From Papiliotrema nemorosa (taxonomy: Eukaryota > Basidiomycota > Tremellomycetes > Tremellales > Rhynchogastremaceae): 64,000 nt of DNA. Shown here one piece after another: positions 10,736 through 22,827 of this stretch (positions are counted from its first letter, which is position 1; every line of letters starts with the position of its first letter). Position numbers and translations under genes: made by a program. The notes under the pieces were generated by a model. That model was not told where the DNA came from, ran no database searches, and saw nothing but the letters and a program-made list of their open reading frames with translations. The stretch lies in the NCBI GenBank assembly GCA_032158125.1, contig JASKOT010000003.1, forward strand, positions 744,001 to 808,000. The letters run 5' to 3'.

Positions 10736-11618
10736 CTAGTAATCATATTCACCTTGACCATTCTGCGTTGATCTGTCATCCGCATCACCGCTTCGACTGG
10801 TCTCTCCCTCGCCCTGCTCATGGCCATTTGGAGTCTTGCTTGGATCTTGATCATCAAAGTAGCTATCCTCTTGGTCTCGAAATGCGATGGGGTCCCCTCC
10901 GACAGGCTCGGTAAAGTCAACCTCGTCATACGGTACGGTCTACACGATCAGCTCGTCCATCATGGGATCTCGAGACACTCACATCCATGCCGTCGACGAA
11001 TAGCTCCAGAATACGTTTCTCGAAAGCTTCCCTCACTTCTCTCTGTTCATCCTCGTTGATACGATCGGGGTCCAATGGTGGCCTGTCTTCCGCCTCTTCC
11101 TCCTCATCCGACTCTTCGTCAAATTCCTCTCCCACATCATCCAACCGCCTCTCTGCCCTCTTGGCCATGACGACACCTTCCATCTCTCTCTCTTCCTCCA
11201 ACCCACGCAAGAACCCTCCAAGCTTCTTGACATGTTGGGCATTCTCCTTTCCAGGCAGAAAGCTATCCCGAACCCAATCCTCTTCCTCCTCTACGTCAGC
11301 CGTAGGGGGAGGCAAGCGAGCACCACCCATACGCTCCCAGAGTAAGGGCCATCGAAGCCGACCCCTTTCCGCAGTGAGAAGACGGGGAGGCGGTACCTGA
11401 GAGGCATGTATGAGCCGGCGAGACTTGATAGTCTGTATGGAGGCTCGCTGTCGAGGCGTTGTCAAGCGGCCAAATGGCGCGAGCAGAGGTGGAGGTAGGA
11501 CATGAATGTGGTCCGCCAGGAATTGTAGCGGCGATGTCGGAAGCGTCTCGGGTACCGGTTCTTCCAGGTATGAAAAGATTCTGTCCAGATCGTCCGGCGT
11601 GAGGGTACTGACTGACAT
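10736..11618 (-). CDS. CCDC97 homologue (DUF2052), SF3b-associated
   Basis: Exons (minus) 11618-10983 and 10939-10736; 279 aa. Family features: N-terminal PLQFLADHIHVL, arginine-rich RRLIHASQ, RWPLLWERMGG, a long acidic coiled region (EEFDEESDEEEEAEDR), and the hallmark FEKRILELFVDGMD. The hallmark is followed after the intron by VPYDEVDF (compare the family's D-F-D-Y-S-E-V-D). Human CCDC97 associates with the SF3b splicing factor; a role in spliceosome function is inferred. The tail is acidic and glycine/serine-rich. An in-frame ATG 117 nt upstream exists but is not preferred because conservation begins near 11618. Confidence 0.82.
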
Positions 11619-11897
11619 GGTCTGTCTGTCTGTCTGTAGTCCTCCTGAATGCTTACAATCCCTCGCCGATACTTGCCAGGGTGATGGAGGTGCGCATCTC
11701 GGATCCGACGACCCCCATCCCAGGGGAGCTGCCACGTGACGTCAAAAATGTACTCGAGAAGGGGGTGGGGTGGTGGCCATACCTGCCTGCTCCCAACTTT
11801 TCGCCTCCTAGTCCTCCATTGTACCAACCTATCAAAAGTACTCTATAGCAGTACACCCACTTATCCCTACTACATCTACCCTTAGAACACTCACAAA
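11619..11897. promoter_or_regulatory. Bidirectional promoter CCDC97/ARB1
   Basis: Only 279 nt separate two divergent start codons. It contains ACCCACTTATCCCTACTACATCT just before ARB1 and a TGTCTGTCTGTCTGT tetranucleotide run near 11621-11637 next to the CCDC97 start. No TATA box. Confidence 0.4.
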
Positions 11898-14294
11898 ATG
11901 GCGCCCTCTGCATCGAAACAGAAACGACTCGCCGAAAAGGCAGCCAAGAATGCTGAAAAGGGAAAATCAGGATCATCCGTATCTACGCCCGCTCCTTCCA
12001 CTGCCGGAGGTTCGACACCTCTGACTTCATTGAGCGCCAACGGAAGTACGGAAAACTTGGCGGATGCCGCTGCAGAGATGAAAAAGTTGAACTTGGCCAC
12101 GGACCGAAGTGCTGTATGTTTCGCTTTAATGACAATTGAAGGCGAGAACTGATCAGGCAGAACGGTGTGCTGGTGTCGGACCCCAAAGGTCGAGATATCA
12201 AGATTGACCAATACACCCTGTCCTTCCACGGTCGACTCTTGATCGAGGGTGCCGAGATTGCTCTCAACTACGGTCAACGGTGAGTGCTAACATATACTCT
12301 GTGATGGTGACTGATGGCAGATACGGTCTACTGGGTGAGAACGGTTCGGGAAAATCGACCTTTTTGCAATCCATCGCCGAGGGAGATGTCCCAATCCCAG
12401 AGCACATCGATGTGAGCTCCTACCAAGCCTACCCTGGATGCAACTGACACGCAGGTCTACCTGGTCAGTGGTGCCGCTGAACCATCCGATGTCAACGCCT
12501 TGGACTACATTGTCGCTTCCGCCAAGGAAAAGGTGGCTCGACTCGAAAAACTCGCAGAAGACATGGCAGTCGCCGATGATGTCGATGATCTCGCGCTCGA
12601 GGCAATCTACGAGGAGCTCGAGGAGATGGACCCTTCCACATTCGAGGCAAAGGCTGGAGCCATCTTGAGCGGTCTGGGTTTCACACAAGCCATGATGGCT
12701 AAACCGACCAAGGACATGTCTGGTGGATGGCGAATGCGTGTGGCATTGGCTCGAGCATTGTTCATCAAGCCCCACTTGTTGTTGCTCGATGAACCTACCT
12801 CGCATTTGGACTTGGGAGCCGTCGTGTGGTTGGAGGCATACCTGGCCACTTACAACCATATCCTTGTGAGTGAGAAGCTTTTGCAACTTGGTGCATTACT
12901 GATGACCAGATCTTCACTTCGTCAGTACTATATAAGAAGGTCTCAGATCATAGCTCACATCAAGCCACTCTGCCGATTTCATGGACGAAGTTTGTACCAA
13001 CATCATGGACCTGACTGTTCGAAAAAAATTGATCTACTACGGTGGTAACTACTCTACCTATGTCCGAACCAAGACCGAAAACGAGACCAACCAAATGAAG
13101 GCATACGCCAAGCAACAGGAAGAAATTGCCCACATCAAGAGTGAGCTACCCTGATACCTGCTAGATGATCAGCTTACATTCAGAGTTCATCGCTTCCGCC
13201 GGTACTTATGCCAACTTGGTCAAACAAGCCAAGTCGAAGCAAAAGATTATCGACAAGATGGAGGCTGCTGGACTGGTCGAAAAGGTCGATGTGCCCAAGG
13301 TTCTCCGATTCAACTTTGAGGATGTCAAGAAGCTTCCCCCGCCCATCATCGCTTTTAGCGACGTTGCCTTTTCGTACTCGGGTGAGAAGAAGGACTACCT
13401 GTACAAGAACCTCGACTTTGGTGTGGACATGGACTCGCGGTACGTTGTCCATTCTGTGTCATCTGGCTAGACTGACCGGCAGAATTGCCATTGTCGGTGA
13501 TAACGGTACCGGTAAATCCACCTTGCTCAACCTGATCACTGGCGCTCTGCAACCCTGCGAGGGAACAGTGTCTCGACACACCCAGCTCAAACTTGCCAAG
13601 TATTCGCAACACTCGGCCGACCAACTGCCTTTCGACAAGTCTCCTATCGACCACTTGCAATCGCTCTACCACGACAAATTCCCCGACAAGGATGTTCAAT
13701 ACTGGCGACAACAGATTGGTCGATTCGGTGTCACGGGCGCTCATCAAACCGGTCCCATCAGCCAGCTGTCCGATGGTTTGCGAAACCGGTCAGTAGAAGC
13801 CACCGATTTGTGTTTACTGAGCTGACATCACCAGAGTCGTCTTTGCTATCCTCGCCATGGAGCACCCTCACATCATTCTGCTCGATGAGCCTACGAACCA
13901 CTTGGATATGGCAAGTCACCCTCAGATGTGTACATGATGGCGCTGACATGACAGGAGTCTATCGATTCATTGGCCAACGCCATCAAGGAGTTTGAGGGAG
14001 GTGTCGTCATTGTCTCGCACGATTTCCGTGAGCTTCCTCTAGGACCCGTTTCCAACTCGAGCTAATGTGTAGGACTTATTTCGCAAGTCGCCAACGACCT
14101 GTGGGAGGTCAAGGACAAGACTGTCACCAACTTGACAAAGCAAGACATTACCATTGTCGACTACAAGCGAACGCTTGCCAAGCGAAGTGAGCACCATCTC
14201 CCACTCGTCGATAGCAGAGCTGACACTTGCAGGTCAAGCACAAATTGAAAAGGCTCGACTCATCTCCAAGGCATCTACACGTGGTGTCGCCTAA
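11898..14294 (+). CDS. ARB1: ABC-F ATPase ARB1 (ABCF2), ribosome biogenesis factor
   Basis: Soluble twin-ATPase needed for 40S/60S ribosome biogenesis. Twelve exons: 11898-12113, 12161-12279, 12321-12411, 12455-12865, 12910-12920, 12965-13140, 13184-13439, 13483-13788, 13835-13910, 13955-14027, 14073-14186, 14233-14294; 636 aa. Domain 1: Walker [10 protein letters not shown], signature [12 protein letters not shown], Walker [14 protein letters not shown]-loop IFTSHS. Domain 2: Walker [10 protein letters not shown], signature LSDGLRNRV, Walker [14 protein letters not shown]-loop VIVSHDFR. The N-terminus is Lys/Ala-rich. Exon 5 is only 11 nt and encodes part of the first H-loop. Intron 9 (13911-13954) has a GC donor (GCAAGT). 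No membrane segments, as expected for ABC-F. Confidence 0.96.
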
Positions 14295-14564
14295 ACGGGG
14301 ACCTACTTTTGCGCATGAGGCATCGCGGCAGGTCGTGGAGAAGGAGGAGAAAGAGAAGGTGAACGCAACATAGACAGATCCCCAACACATTCGATACCCC
14401 GTTTCTCTCGTTTCTGCCTTTCTTTCTGATACTGCTGGAAGGGTTTAGCTTCCGTGATTCTATCCGATATCTGTAGCATCTCATTACGGCGCATGTGATC
14501 GAGATGTATTGTCAATCGACTGAGCCCTCAGATCTCGCAGAGATGCATGGGATACTTTAGCACC

Positions 14565-17500
14565 CTAATGTACGGGGAAGAACATGGGCCGTCCGTAATC
14601 TGCAGAATACCTGTTCCGCATATCCTTAGCTCTCGACCTCATCGCCGCGTCCTCTTCCGGAGATATCGTATCGAGCTCCTTCAACATGTCTTTCAACTTG
14701 CCCATACCTGCACCGGCGACCCCACTCATGGTCGACAGCCTAGATCCTTTGAACATATTGCTCTTTCCTCCTATGACGGAAAGATTGGAGAATGTCGTAT
14801 TGCTGCTCATACCGCCATTAGGATCGGCAGCCTCGACCGGCAACCCATCATCCAGCACCAATGTCCGTGAAAATGTACTCCAGTCGGACCGTTGCGCGAG
14901 GTAGGGTCGTAGTAAGCGCGTATCGATTCGACCAAGATGTGATTCCGTCATGTATGATTTGAGAACGTTGGGCTGTACGATAAAAGTATTGCCCAGCTGA
15001 CGAAGCATGTCGAAACGCTCATTCAGCGCTGGGATGCCGAAAGAAGACATGATGTCCTGGTACGATGCCAGATCCCTTCTCATCAGCGAATGCTAAAAGT
15101 AGGGCAATACAACTCACTTGGTGAGCATAAGGCCTCCCGTCGGGTTGACCGGGAACTTTTTGTAATGGTCAAGCAGTAGACTACTGATCAGTCGAGATCC
15201 CGTTTGGACTGACGCAAACCAACCTGTGGAAAGCTACCCCAACTTCAGTCAAGAATGCCTCTGCATTCTTCCCGCTCAACCCCTCTCGAACTGTATCCCT
15301 CACAGTCTCCAAAAACTCGCAGCCCAGCCTACATGGTTCCGTATTCGTCCTAGCGAATGACAATTCATCGTCTTTTGGTTTGTAATCATTCTTCTTTTGC
15401 TTGGTGAGCACGAATGTGAGGTAGTTGATGATATTATCGACCGCTTTTTGCAAGACGTTGTTAATCTTGCCTTCCATTCGCACGACATTATGCGAGTTGA
15501 ATGTGATCATTTCTCGTCGAAGAGGCGCGGATGATCCTGCGAGAGGGAGCAATGCCGTCGAGGCGTATCGTTGAGCCAGGTGGCAGATAAGGTCGGCGGG
15601 CTTCAAGGCGGAAAGCGGAGTCAAATCAGGCTCGACTTTGGAGTCTGTGCCCTCCAGGCGTGCCAGCGCACTGTCAAGTCAGCTCTGACCTCCCGCGATG
15701 ATGATCACCCACGAGTCGAGAGCAGTCTCGATGAAAGACCGTCCGATAGCCTCACCCAATACCTTGGACAGAGCGAATGCGTTTTTGCCCCTGGCATGAG
15801 CTTGCGACCGATTCTAGGGCTTACACTTCGCTAGTCGGACTGAGCTCGACCACTCTTCCAATAGATTCAGCATGCCATTTGAGCATTCTCTCTGCCATCT
15901 CCAGCGTCAAAACTCCATCGGTGGCCCAGACCTTATCCTCCAAGCCCTTGTTCACCATCTCACCCTTCATGCTGTCTGCTCGTTGAAGACCCGGTCTGCC
16001 TCCCACTGGGGTCATGGCACCAGATCGAGGTACAGGAGAAGCTGCTCCGTTGCCATGAGATAGATACGAAGGTAATGCAGATTTGGTCGGTAATGTTGGA
16101 GAGAGTAAAGCCTTTTGGGCATTGATCGGGGAGGGGTTGACTTTGGCGCCCGACGAAGTGAACACATTGGCGTATTTGGAGATGGCAGCAGCAGCGGCTT
16201 GAGCAGTCGATGTGGAGGTGCCTGCCGAGGTGGATGAGAGTTGGGAGACCACCTTGTCCAGCAAAGAGTTTGGCTTGGCCTTTAACACGGTTTCCTGAAG
16301 ATCAGCAAGGCCCTCTGTCTAATCCTCACGTGGTATCTCGTGAAACGACTCAGCAAGCCAGCAAAAAGCTCCACGAGGTTCTTGCTTTCACTCTCAAGAT
16401 AGCGACTACCTTCGAGCCATGGCACAAAGATCTCCTCCATGGAATGGTCAAGCATCGCAGCGAGCGGACCTGTCCCGCCGCTGCCCCTTGAAGTTCCACC
16501 AATGGGCGCTGCCAGAATCACGTCATAGGTTTTGAGCTCTTCCAATAGACTGACACACATGGAATGTGCCATGCTGAGTATACGAAGGACCGCAAGCGTC
16601 GAAATTGCCTGTGCCCGGGATACCAAAGTCTCCAATTGCTGCTGTATCTGAATGTCGTTACTGACCGGCACACGAGCTATTGTTCCAACTCACGACTTGG
16701 GCAAAGACTCGCTGGAGAAAGACTTGCATAACTGCCCTGGGATTGGGAAAGACCGCCTTGACAATCTGAGCCTCTTGACCGACTGTCACTCGAATCTCCT
16801 TGATTAGCGCCGCCATGCCTGGCTCAGAGGTAGGCGGAGGCTCGTCGGGATTGCCTACTGACGACCAGCTGCGATGTCAGCTGACTTTACAAAGGGCACA
16901 TGTCCCAGCCTCACAGATCAGAGGACTGCGCGATTCCTTCTCCATTTTCGCCCTCGCCATTTGCTGCCTTTTCTGCCTCTTCAATGACCCTATCTTTGGA
17001 AATGAAAAAGTCGTGCTGGTTGACATAGATCTGAACACATGAAGCACCACCGTTGAAATCCTGCAGTGTTTTTGCGCAGTGCTGAAGTGATCAGCATTCA
17101 CTGTTGCGTTTCATGAGCGGCTCACAGCCATCATCCGCGGATCCCCTTTCCTATAACTCCGGTCAAACAACCTCAAAACTTCCTTTTCAAATCTCTCACA
17201 ATACCTCTCCACCTCGTCGCGCACCCTCTCTGCCTTTTCTTTCTCCGACCTTTTTTTGACCAACATCTTCGACTTGCCCATCTTCTCCTTGTCGTCCTCT
17301 TCAATCGACGCTTCAGCTTCGGTCACTGCCGTCGCAGCATTATCTGCCATGTCCTTTGCGACGGCCATGAGCCGCCTGAGAATGATCGATAGCCTGGATC
17401 TACCTTCTCGTGATGTCCGAGTGGCGAAAAGGGTCTCGAGCGGGTTGGCAGTAGGATTGTTGGGGTCTGGAGTGGTACTGGTCTGATGGACGAGCGAGAG

Positions 17501-18129
17501 ATAGTAGGATAGGATGAGCGAGGTAGACTGGGCATTCGATCGAGTCTGATGCAACGATTCCAGCTGTTCTCCTATACGGACAGCTGTCCTGCTGACATCC
17601 GTGATCTTGGTTTCCAAGGTCGAGAATGAACTTCCTATGGCCTGCAAGTCAGCTCGGGGATCTGCGTCTGGGTGAACTGACTTCGAAACCCCCATCAAGT
17701 TCTCGTAGCCTTTTGCCGTACTCCCTCTCAGCTCTCCTCACTTCGCTCTCCATCTTCTTGGTCCTTTCCGCTACTTGTTGCCTCAGAGCTAACAGTGAAT
17801 CGAGGGCCGGAGAGAAGGTCTGTAGGAACGGTTTAGGGTCAAGAGCACCCGGGTTCGCCTTGCTTTCCGCAATGAGCTTTTCACTGAGTGTACCGATGAA
17901 ATCCTCCGTCGAGTAGTTGGACTAGGTGTATCAGCGCGTTTCGGCCACTGTGCATGCGAATAGAGCTCACCTCAAAAGTCGACAGTTGCAGCGCTCGTTC
18001 GATAGCGGGATCACGAGGTTTGAAGCCGGTCGTCGTGGAAGGTCCGGCCACGACGCCATCCGAGATGGTACTCAGAGTGGGCTGTATCCTTTTAGCAGGT
18101 CGCCTGGGCGGTGTACTGGGTGCCGACAT
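14565..18129 (-). CDS. SEC10: Exocyst complex subunit Sec10 (EXOC5)
   Basis: Tethers secretory vesicles to the plasma membrane as part of the octameric exocyst. Eleven exons (minus): 18129-17971, 17921-17682, 17641-17126, 17060-16915, 16868-16694, 16647-16330, 16294-15825, 15790-15713, 15670-15224, 15183-15118, 15075-14565; 1041 aa. Landmarks in order: NYSTEDFIGTLSEKL, a coiled-coil arm with KKMESEVRRAERE, DFNGGASCVQIYVNQHDFF, an Ile/Val-rich EIRVTVGQEAQIVKAVFPN, FLQRVFAQV, and the C-terminal LTKDLASYQDIMSSFGIP. Exon 7 ends at a GTAAGC donor two bases past an apparent GTGTAA stop; using it restores the frame. The protein is longer than yeast Sec10 because of a Ser/Ala-rich insertion in exon 7 (around 15,940-16,200). 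Convergent with ARB1. Confidence 0.93.
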
Positions 18130-18411
18130 GGCGGGCTGCGGTGAGAAGGGTGGTTGAGCTGCAAGATGGACTTGGGTGACGATTGTTGTCGGTTGTTTCG
18201 GATCCGAAAAGCGAGGTTGTCATTCGGGGGTTACTATAAGTCCTATAAGTCTCCTTTCTTGCATACCCCTCGTTCGCAAGTAGCGATGATCCGGCGAGAG
18301 ATCAGAACAATGGGCAAAAAATGATAAAGATTCAGAGATCAACATGTCCTGAAGACGACGACGAGACCTATTCAAGTGTATCGTAATCTCGCAGAGTAAC
18401 CATCATCAACC

Positions 18412-20484
18412 ATGGGTCAAGATCCATCTCCAGCATGGGCCGAACGCTGCTTCAATCGGGTGCCGATGATCAGTGAGCTGCATAGGGTCTCTAGTCAAAG
18501 ACTGACGATGCGCAGTGAGCTATGTGATACTCGCCGTGACATGGGTCGCGTTTGTGGTCATTGTATCGATACACTCAACATTGATCAAACGGGAAGAGTA
18601 CCTACACTTCTTCATCCAGTGAGCCGTGCCCAGATACAAGGCATAAATCTGGTCTGACCAAAGGCAAATTGTATACAACTTCTTATTCGGCATGACGATT
18701 CTGTCCCTCTTTTGTGCAATGACAATCAATCCTGGTCAACCAAATCCTGATCTAGCGCCCTCGGGCGTCGGCCCACCACCAGAGATGCAAGAAGTCGGCA
18801 ATCTCGACTTGGATACTGCCCATTCTATAGGCAGGAGGAGGAGAGACCGTCCTTCCCGCCTGAATACTGCAGACCCAGACGATATACCACTTCGCTTCTT
18901 GCGCAACTCCCAATGGGTCAACAGTCGGATCGGCAAAGACCGCCCCTCTCCATTGCCCCTTCGCTTCAGTCAACCGGCGAGAATGTCAGATAGACTAGAT
19001 GGAGATATTTCCCCATCTCCTGATGTACAGCCGACATCTGTGTTCCCCCTCAGTGCCAATCCGCTCGTTCCCCATTCCGCAGTACAGGCTGGGGAAGATG
19101 TCGAAGAAAGGGAGGAAGATGTCCAAGAAGCCAGGACTGTGGAAGGTGATCGGAATACTCGACAGAGTGATCTGAGTGATGAAGAGGGTCACAATGGTGA
19201 AGCTGCTCATGACCCACTTTTGCGGCCCAGTGAAGGAAGACGGAGCATAATGGCGAAAAGCAACGACGGTGGGCCTAGATGGTGCAGGAAATGTGACGCC
19301 TGGAAGCCTGATCGGACTCACCATTGTCGTTTCTGCAGAAGGTGCACTTTAAAGAGTGAGTCATCAGCTCAGTGAGGCCAGCTGATGTCAGTGGATCACC
19401 ATTGCGTATGGCTCGGTACCTGTGTGGGTTTCCACAATTGTCAGTATTCTGGCGATCCTGGTGCGGCGGACCTGACAGTGCAGACAAGCCGTTCCTGTTG
19501 TTCATCTCCTATGGCACCTTGCTCGCTTTCTATGCGATGCTCGAAGCGGGGTACGAATCTTTTCGATTCTTCCAGGATCCAGACGAGTTTCTTAGCGTGA
19601 CACCTATCCCGCAGTCAGACCTGAATGGGACATGTGTCGGCTCGACTTGCGCCGTCGACTCTAGCTTCAAAGGATCGCACGACGAGGTGTGTCATCCATT
19701 GTTGCCAGACTTGTTGTAGCGGCAAACTCATCGCCAGATTCTGGATCCCTCCCCTATCGTCTCGATTTGTATAGCAATCATAGGTGCAGTCTTCGCACTG
19801 GCGGTCGGAAGTCTGGCCGGATATCACTGGTGGCTAGCCTGGTAAGGTGTAATCACAAAACGCGCCACTGACGGCAGTCGAAACATGACGACCCTTGAAA
19901 ATATGAGTTATTCCTATCCTTCCGTCCTACTAGAGACCGCTCCAGAGCTGTCCCAGAGCGGGGAGGAAAGAGCCCCCGGATGGAAGCCGGATCACCTTCT
20001 CACACGGATAGAGCGCAATCGACTCCAACGAGAAGCTAGAAGCATCAACGTGTACGATATCGGTATCAAGGGCAACATGCGTTGCATCTTTGGAGAGCGA
20101 TCGAGATTTCTCGCCGCGTGGCCTACCATCAGAGCATATCGAAGGTGAGTCGATTGGCCGCGGAGAGATACGAGGCGCTCATGCTGTAGACGAGATATCG
20201 AGGCTGGACACTTTTTTGATGTGGATGACCATAAACTGGAACGATTGAAAGATCTGACCAGGGAGTTGCGATTTGGCAAGCAGATCTCGAAGCCCAATTC
20301 GGCTTTGTTGGAGAGTCGCGAGGCATCCATCGAGATGGACTCGGAGCACGAAGAAAGGGCCTCGTGGGATGATGATCCTGGGACAGGGAGCAGTGGAGGG
20401 AGAGGGGACGATGAGCTGACCGACGTGGATCTATCGACGGAGAGGTCTACACAGAAGCGACCCGTACCATGGTTCGCACATTGA
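18412..20484 (+). CDS. DHHC-type protein S-palmitoyltransferase
   Basis: Integral membrane enzyme that adds palmitate to cysteines. Exons 18412-18472, 18516-18618, 18664-19355, 19392-19439, 19484-19686, 19738-19841, 19878-20144, 20190-20484; 590 aa. Two N-terminal membrane helices (residues about 22-40 and 55-75) precede an unusually long acidic, Pro/Ser-rich loop of about 170 residues. The cysteine-rich domain follows: WCRKCDAWKPDRTHHCRFC then MDHHCVWLGTCVGFHN, with the catalytic DHHC right after a splice junction. Then come two more helices and the TTxE-type motif (MTTLEN). The C-terminus carries an acidic Ser-rich tail. The long loop before the cysteine-rich domain places it near fungal Pfa3/Pfa4-type enzymes, but the exact orthologue is not decided. 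Confidence 0.9.
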
Positions 20485-21063
20485 CAAGCATCACTACAGC
20501 ATTTGTGCCGCGACAGATCATCATTCACTCCATGCATACATACCCATCTAGCCATGTGTGCGTCCTAATTATACCAATCATATTCTCGACCAGGCGCCTG
20601 CCTTTGGCAAGGCGTGAAAGGAAGTGTTCCAGGAAAATGCGGTATGATTGATGATCATGGCCCCCGTCAGCATCCCTCGTGCACCCTTTCTCTCTTGTCC
20701 CAACATACCACCAGACGCAAAAGGCCCACAGATACCTGCTGATCAACCCGAAACCGCTTTGAGATTCGCGGCTTCCCCCAGCATCACTCAGAAGCCAGCC
20801 CGGACCGCTGTCAAGCGATCTCGTTTTCCGCTTGCTACTGCTACCTGAGATTACGATCCTCGGTCCAGTTCAACTCCTAAAGCGTCTTCAGTGTCGACCT
20901 ACTTCGAGGCGATTTGATCCGAGAGAAGGTCCGTACACACAAACACATCAATACGAGGCCGAACCGACATCCCCCGCCATTGCCCTTCTTCCACCCTTCT
21001 TGGTCTAGCGATCAGCCTTCAACGGCGACATCGGAATACATCCAGGACAATTGAGAGGGCGGG
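20485..21063. other. Intergenic region with no supported gene
   Basis: About 580 nt between the DHHC gene and the RING gene. A 63-codon frame begins at ATG 20657 and ends at TGA 20846-20848, and the same frame stays open for 22 more codons to 20917. This is not enough to call a gene. The stretch before 21064 looks like the RING gene's leader. Confidence 0.35.
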
Positions 21064-22172
21064 ATGCCTATCTCAGTACCAGAGACACTGGACGGGCTCG
21101 GAAGTTTTCGAGTGCCGCAAGGCTTCTTCGATGCTTATAAGAACAACGAAGACAGGCTCTTGGCCGAGATCAACGGGCTACGAGATCGTCTCAACGCATC
21201 GATCAAGCGAGAGAAGCGATTGGCGACATCCCTTGATCAGGCCAAAAATCGAGTGAGCGACCTTGAAAGGCAACGCAAGGAAGATGTCCATGCGCAAGAG
21301 GACGAACTAGGTTGTCCCATCTGCGCGTCAGTTCTGTGAGCATACGCTTCCGTCTATTGTTCTGCTTTTAATCTACAGAGTGGACCCGTACGGGTTTGTA
21401 CCATGCGGTCATTGTGTATGCGGAACATGCGCCGTTCAATGGATCGACACCCAGGTCAGTTACACTCCCCGCTCCAAACCAGAAGCTCATGTCAGTCGGC
21501 GAATCATGGTCAGGCCACCTGTCCAGAGTGTCGAGATCACCTCTCGACCGACTGCCCTATTGTCGCCAATCGACCGCTTGATAAGATCATTATCAAGTGG
21601 ATAGAGAAAAGGACCGGTGATGATGGCGATGGCTGGGATGGGTACCGAGATTGGCTCGAACGAAAAGAGCAAGCCGCGTTGATTTAGTTGCACACACTGC
21701 TGACGTTTGAAGGACCTGGGATGCGTACAAGCTCGTCCACCCGACTCTCATTGATGAAGAGTCTTTTCGTCGGTCCCTCGGCGGCCAGCGTCCATTGCGA
21801 GGGGCCGACCAGTTACCGGACGTCAGGAGGTGGATACCACCGTTCACGCCTTGGTTATCGCCGCCACCGAATACAATGCGAGTACCGTTGATGAATGGAG
21901 ATAGCAGCGACGACGAGCCTGCGTTGGTTCGCGAGTTCAGACAATCGAATGATTTCGCAGAGGCAAGCTTGTACAATGACCCTGAAAGAGGTATGGTATA
22001 TGTCACAGCGGGCATGCCAGACAACGTACAATCAGCCACGGGTAGACGGTACAGACGAGGACAGGGGCTGATGGAAGCGGCGGCGAGACAAAGGCGACAG
22101 CATGAACGACAGCAGCGAGAGGCGCGCGATTGGGTGCATCAAGGTTTCGGATCTTCCGATGCTGAAGAGTGA
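21064..22172 (+). CDS. RING-finger protein (C3HC4), probable E3 ubiquitin ligase
   Basis: Exons 21064-21335, 21379-21454, 21496-21677, 21713-22172; 329 aa. Residues about 35-85 form a coiled coil. The RING follows: CPICAS, then PCGHCVCGTC, then CPECR, giving all eight zinc ligands spread over three exons. After it comes a helical, charged segment (IIIKWIEKRTG, then a WDGYRDW/WDAYKLV pair). The tail is disordered and Arg/Gln-rich, ending in acidic residues. The RING layout is reminiscent of CHFR-like ligases, but no FHA domain is encoded here. The third intron uses a weak GTTGAT donor; phase and the downstream frame support it. Confidence 0.85.
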
Positions 22173-22827
22173 GGCATCATTTCAGGCGAGACGAGGTCAT
22201 GCTGAAGCATGCAGCATTATCAGACGAGTGATGAGAGGCATGGTCGACAGCGAACCTCCCGACATCTTTTCACTCCTCGATGGAATGAGAAATATGAACA
22301 GGAGCTTGGGGCCGATGAGCGCGTTGTCGTCCCACTTCGAGACGAGATTTTAGGGGTATGGAAAGACTTGTATCTGGTAGTGAGTTCAGTTGACACGAAT
22401 TGGTCTGTAGTTCTTCAGCAGGGGCGACAATGGAGTAACGGCGTGAAGATCTTTGTGACCTAGAGAGACTCTTTGGGGCTGGAAGAGAGTGGGAGGCAGG
22501 CGAGGACCCTGGTTGTATAAATCGAGCCAAAGACATGTAGATGATCGAGCTTTGAGACAGCGACGCATGACTTAATATGTATGATCTCTCGAGACAAGCC
22601 TCATGTATGTCAACAACACGTCTTCGTCGTCGTCGAGAAGGGATCCGAGTCGTTATGGCAGAAGAAGGGGGTGATGTAAATTTGCCGCCCAACTCTCGAC
22701 CGGTCCGTCCATCAGAAGGTTGGTGTCATTCCTTACTTACCCCTTTCTCGTTCTTGTTGATTCATCCTCCTTGCATCGACCTTTCTCAGATCTTGTGTAG
22801 CTGGCTCATCAGCCCAACCCGGCCACA
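22173..22827. other. Intergenic region, nothing identified
   Basis: About 650 nt between two genes on the same strand. No frame in it has domain similarity or a consistent splice pattern. The last 120 nt is CT-rich, as expected for the leader of the next gene. Confidence 0.4.

Noticed and set aside
13141..13200. Frameshift in ARB1 near 13140-13210
   Set aside because: Apparent frame change is explained by a normal 43 nt intron (13141-13183).
20657..20917. Small gene with in-frame UGA readthrough
   Set aside because: A 63-codon frame followed by 22 open codons after the stop is not unlikely by chance, and neither half has recognisable motifs.
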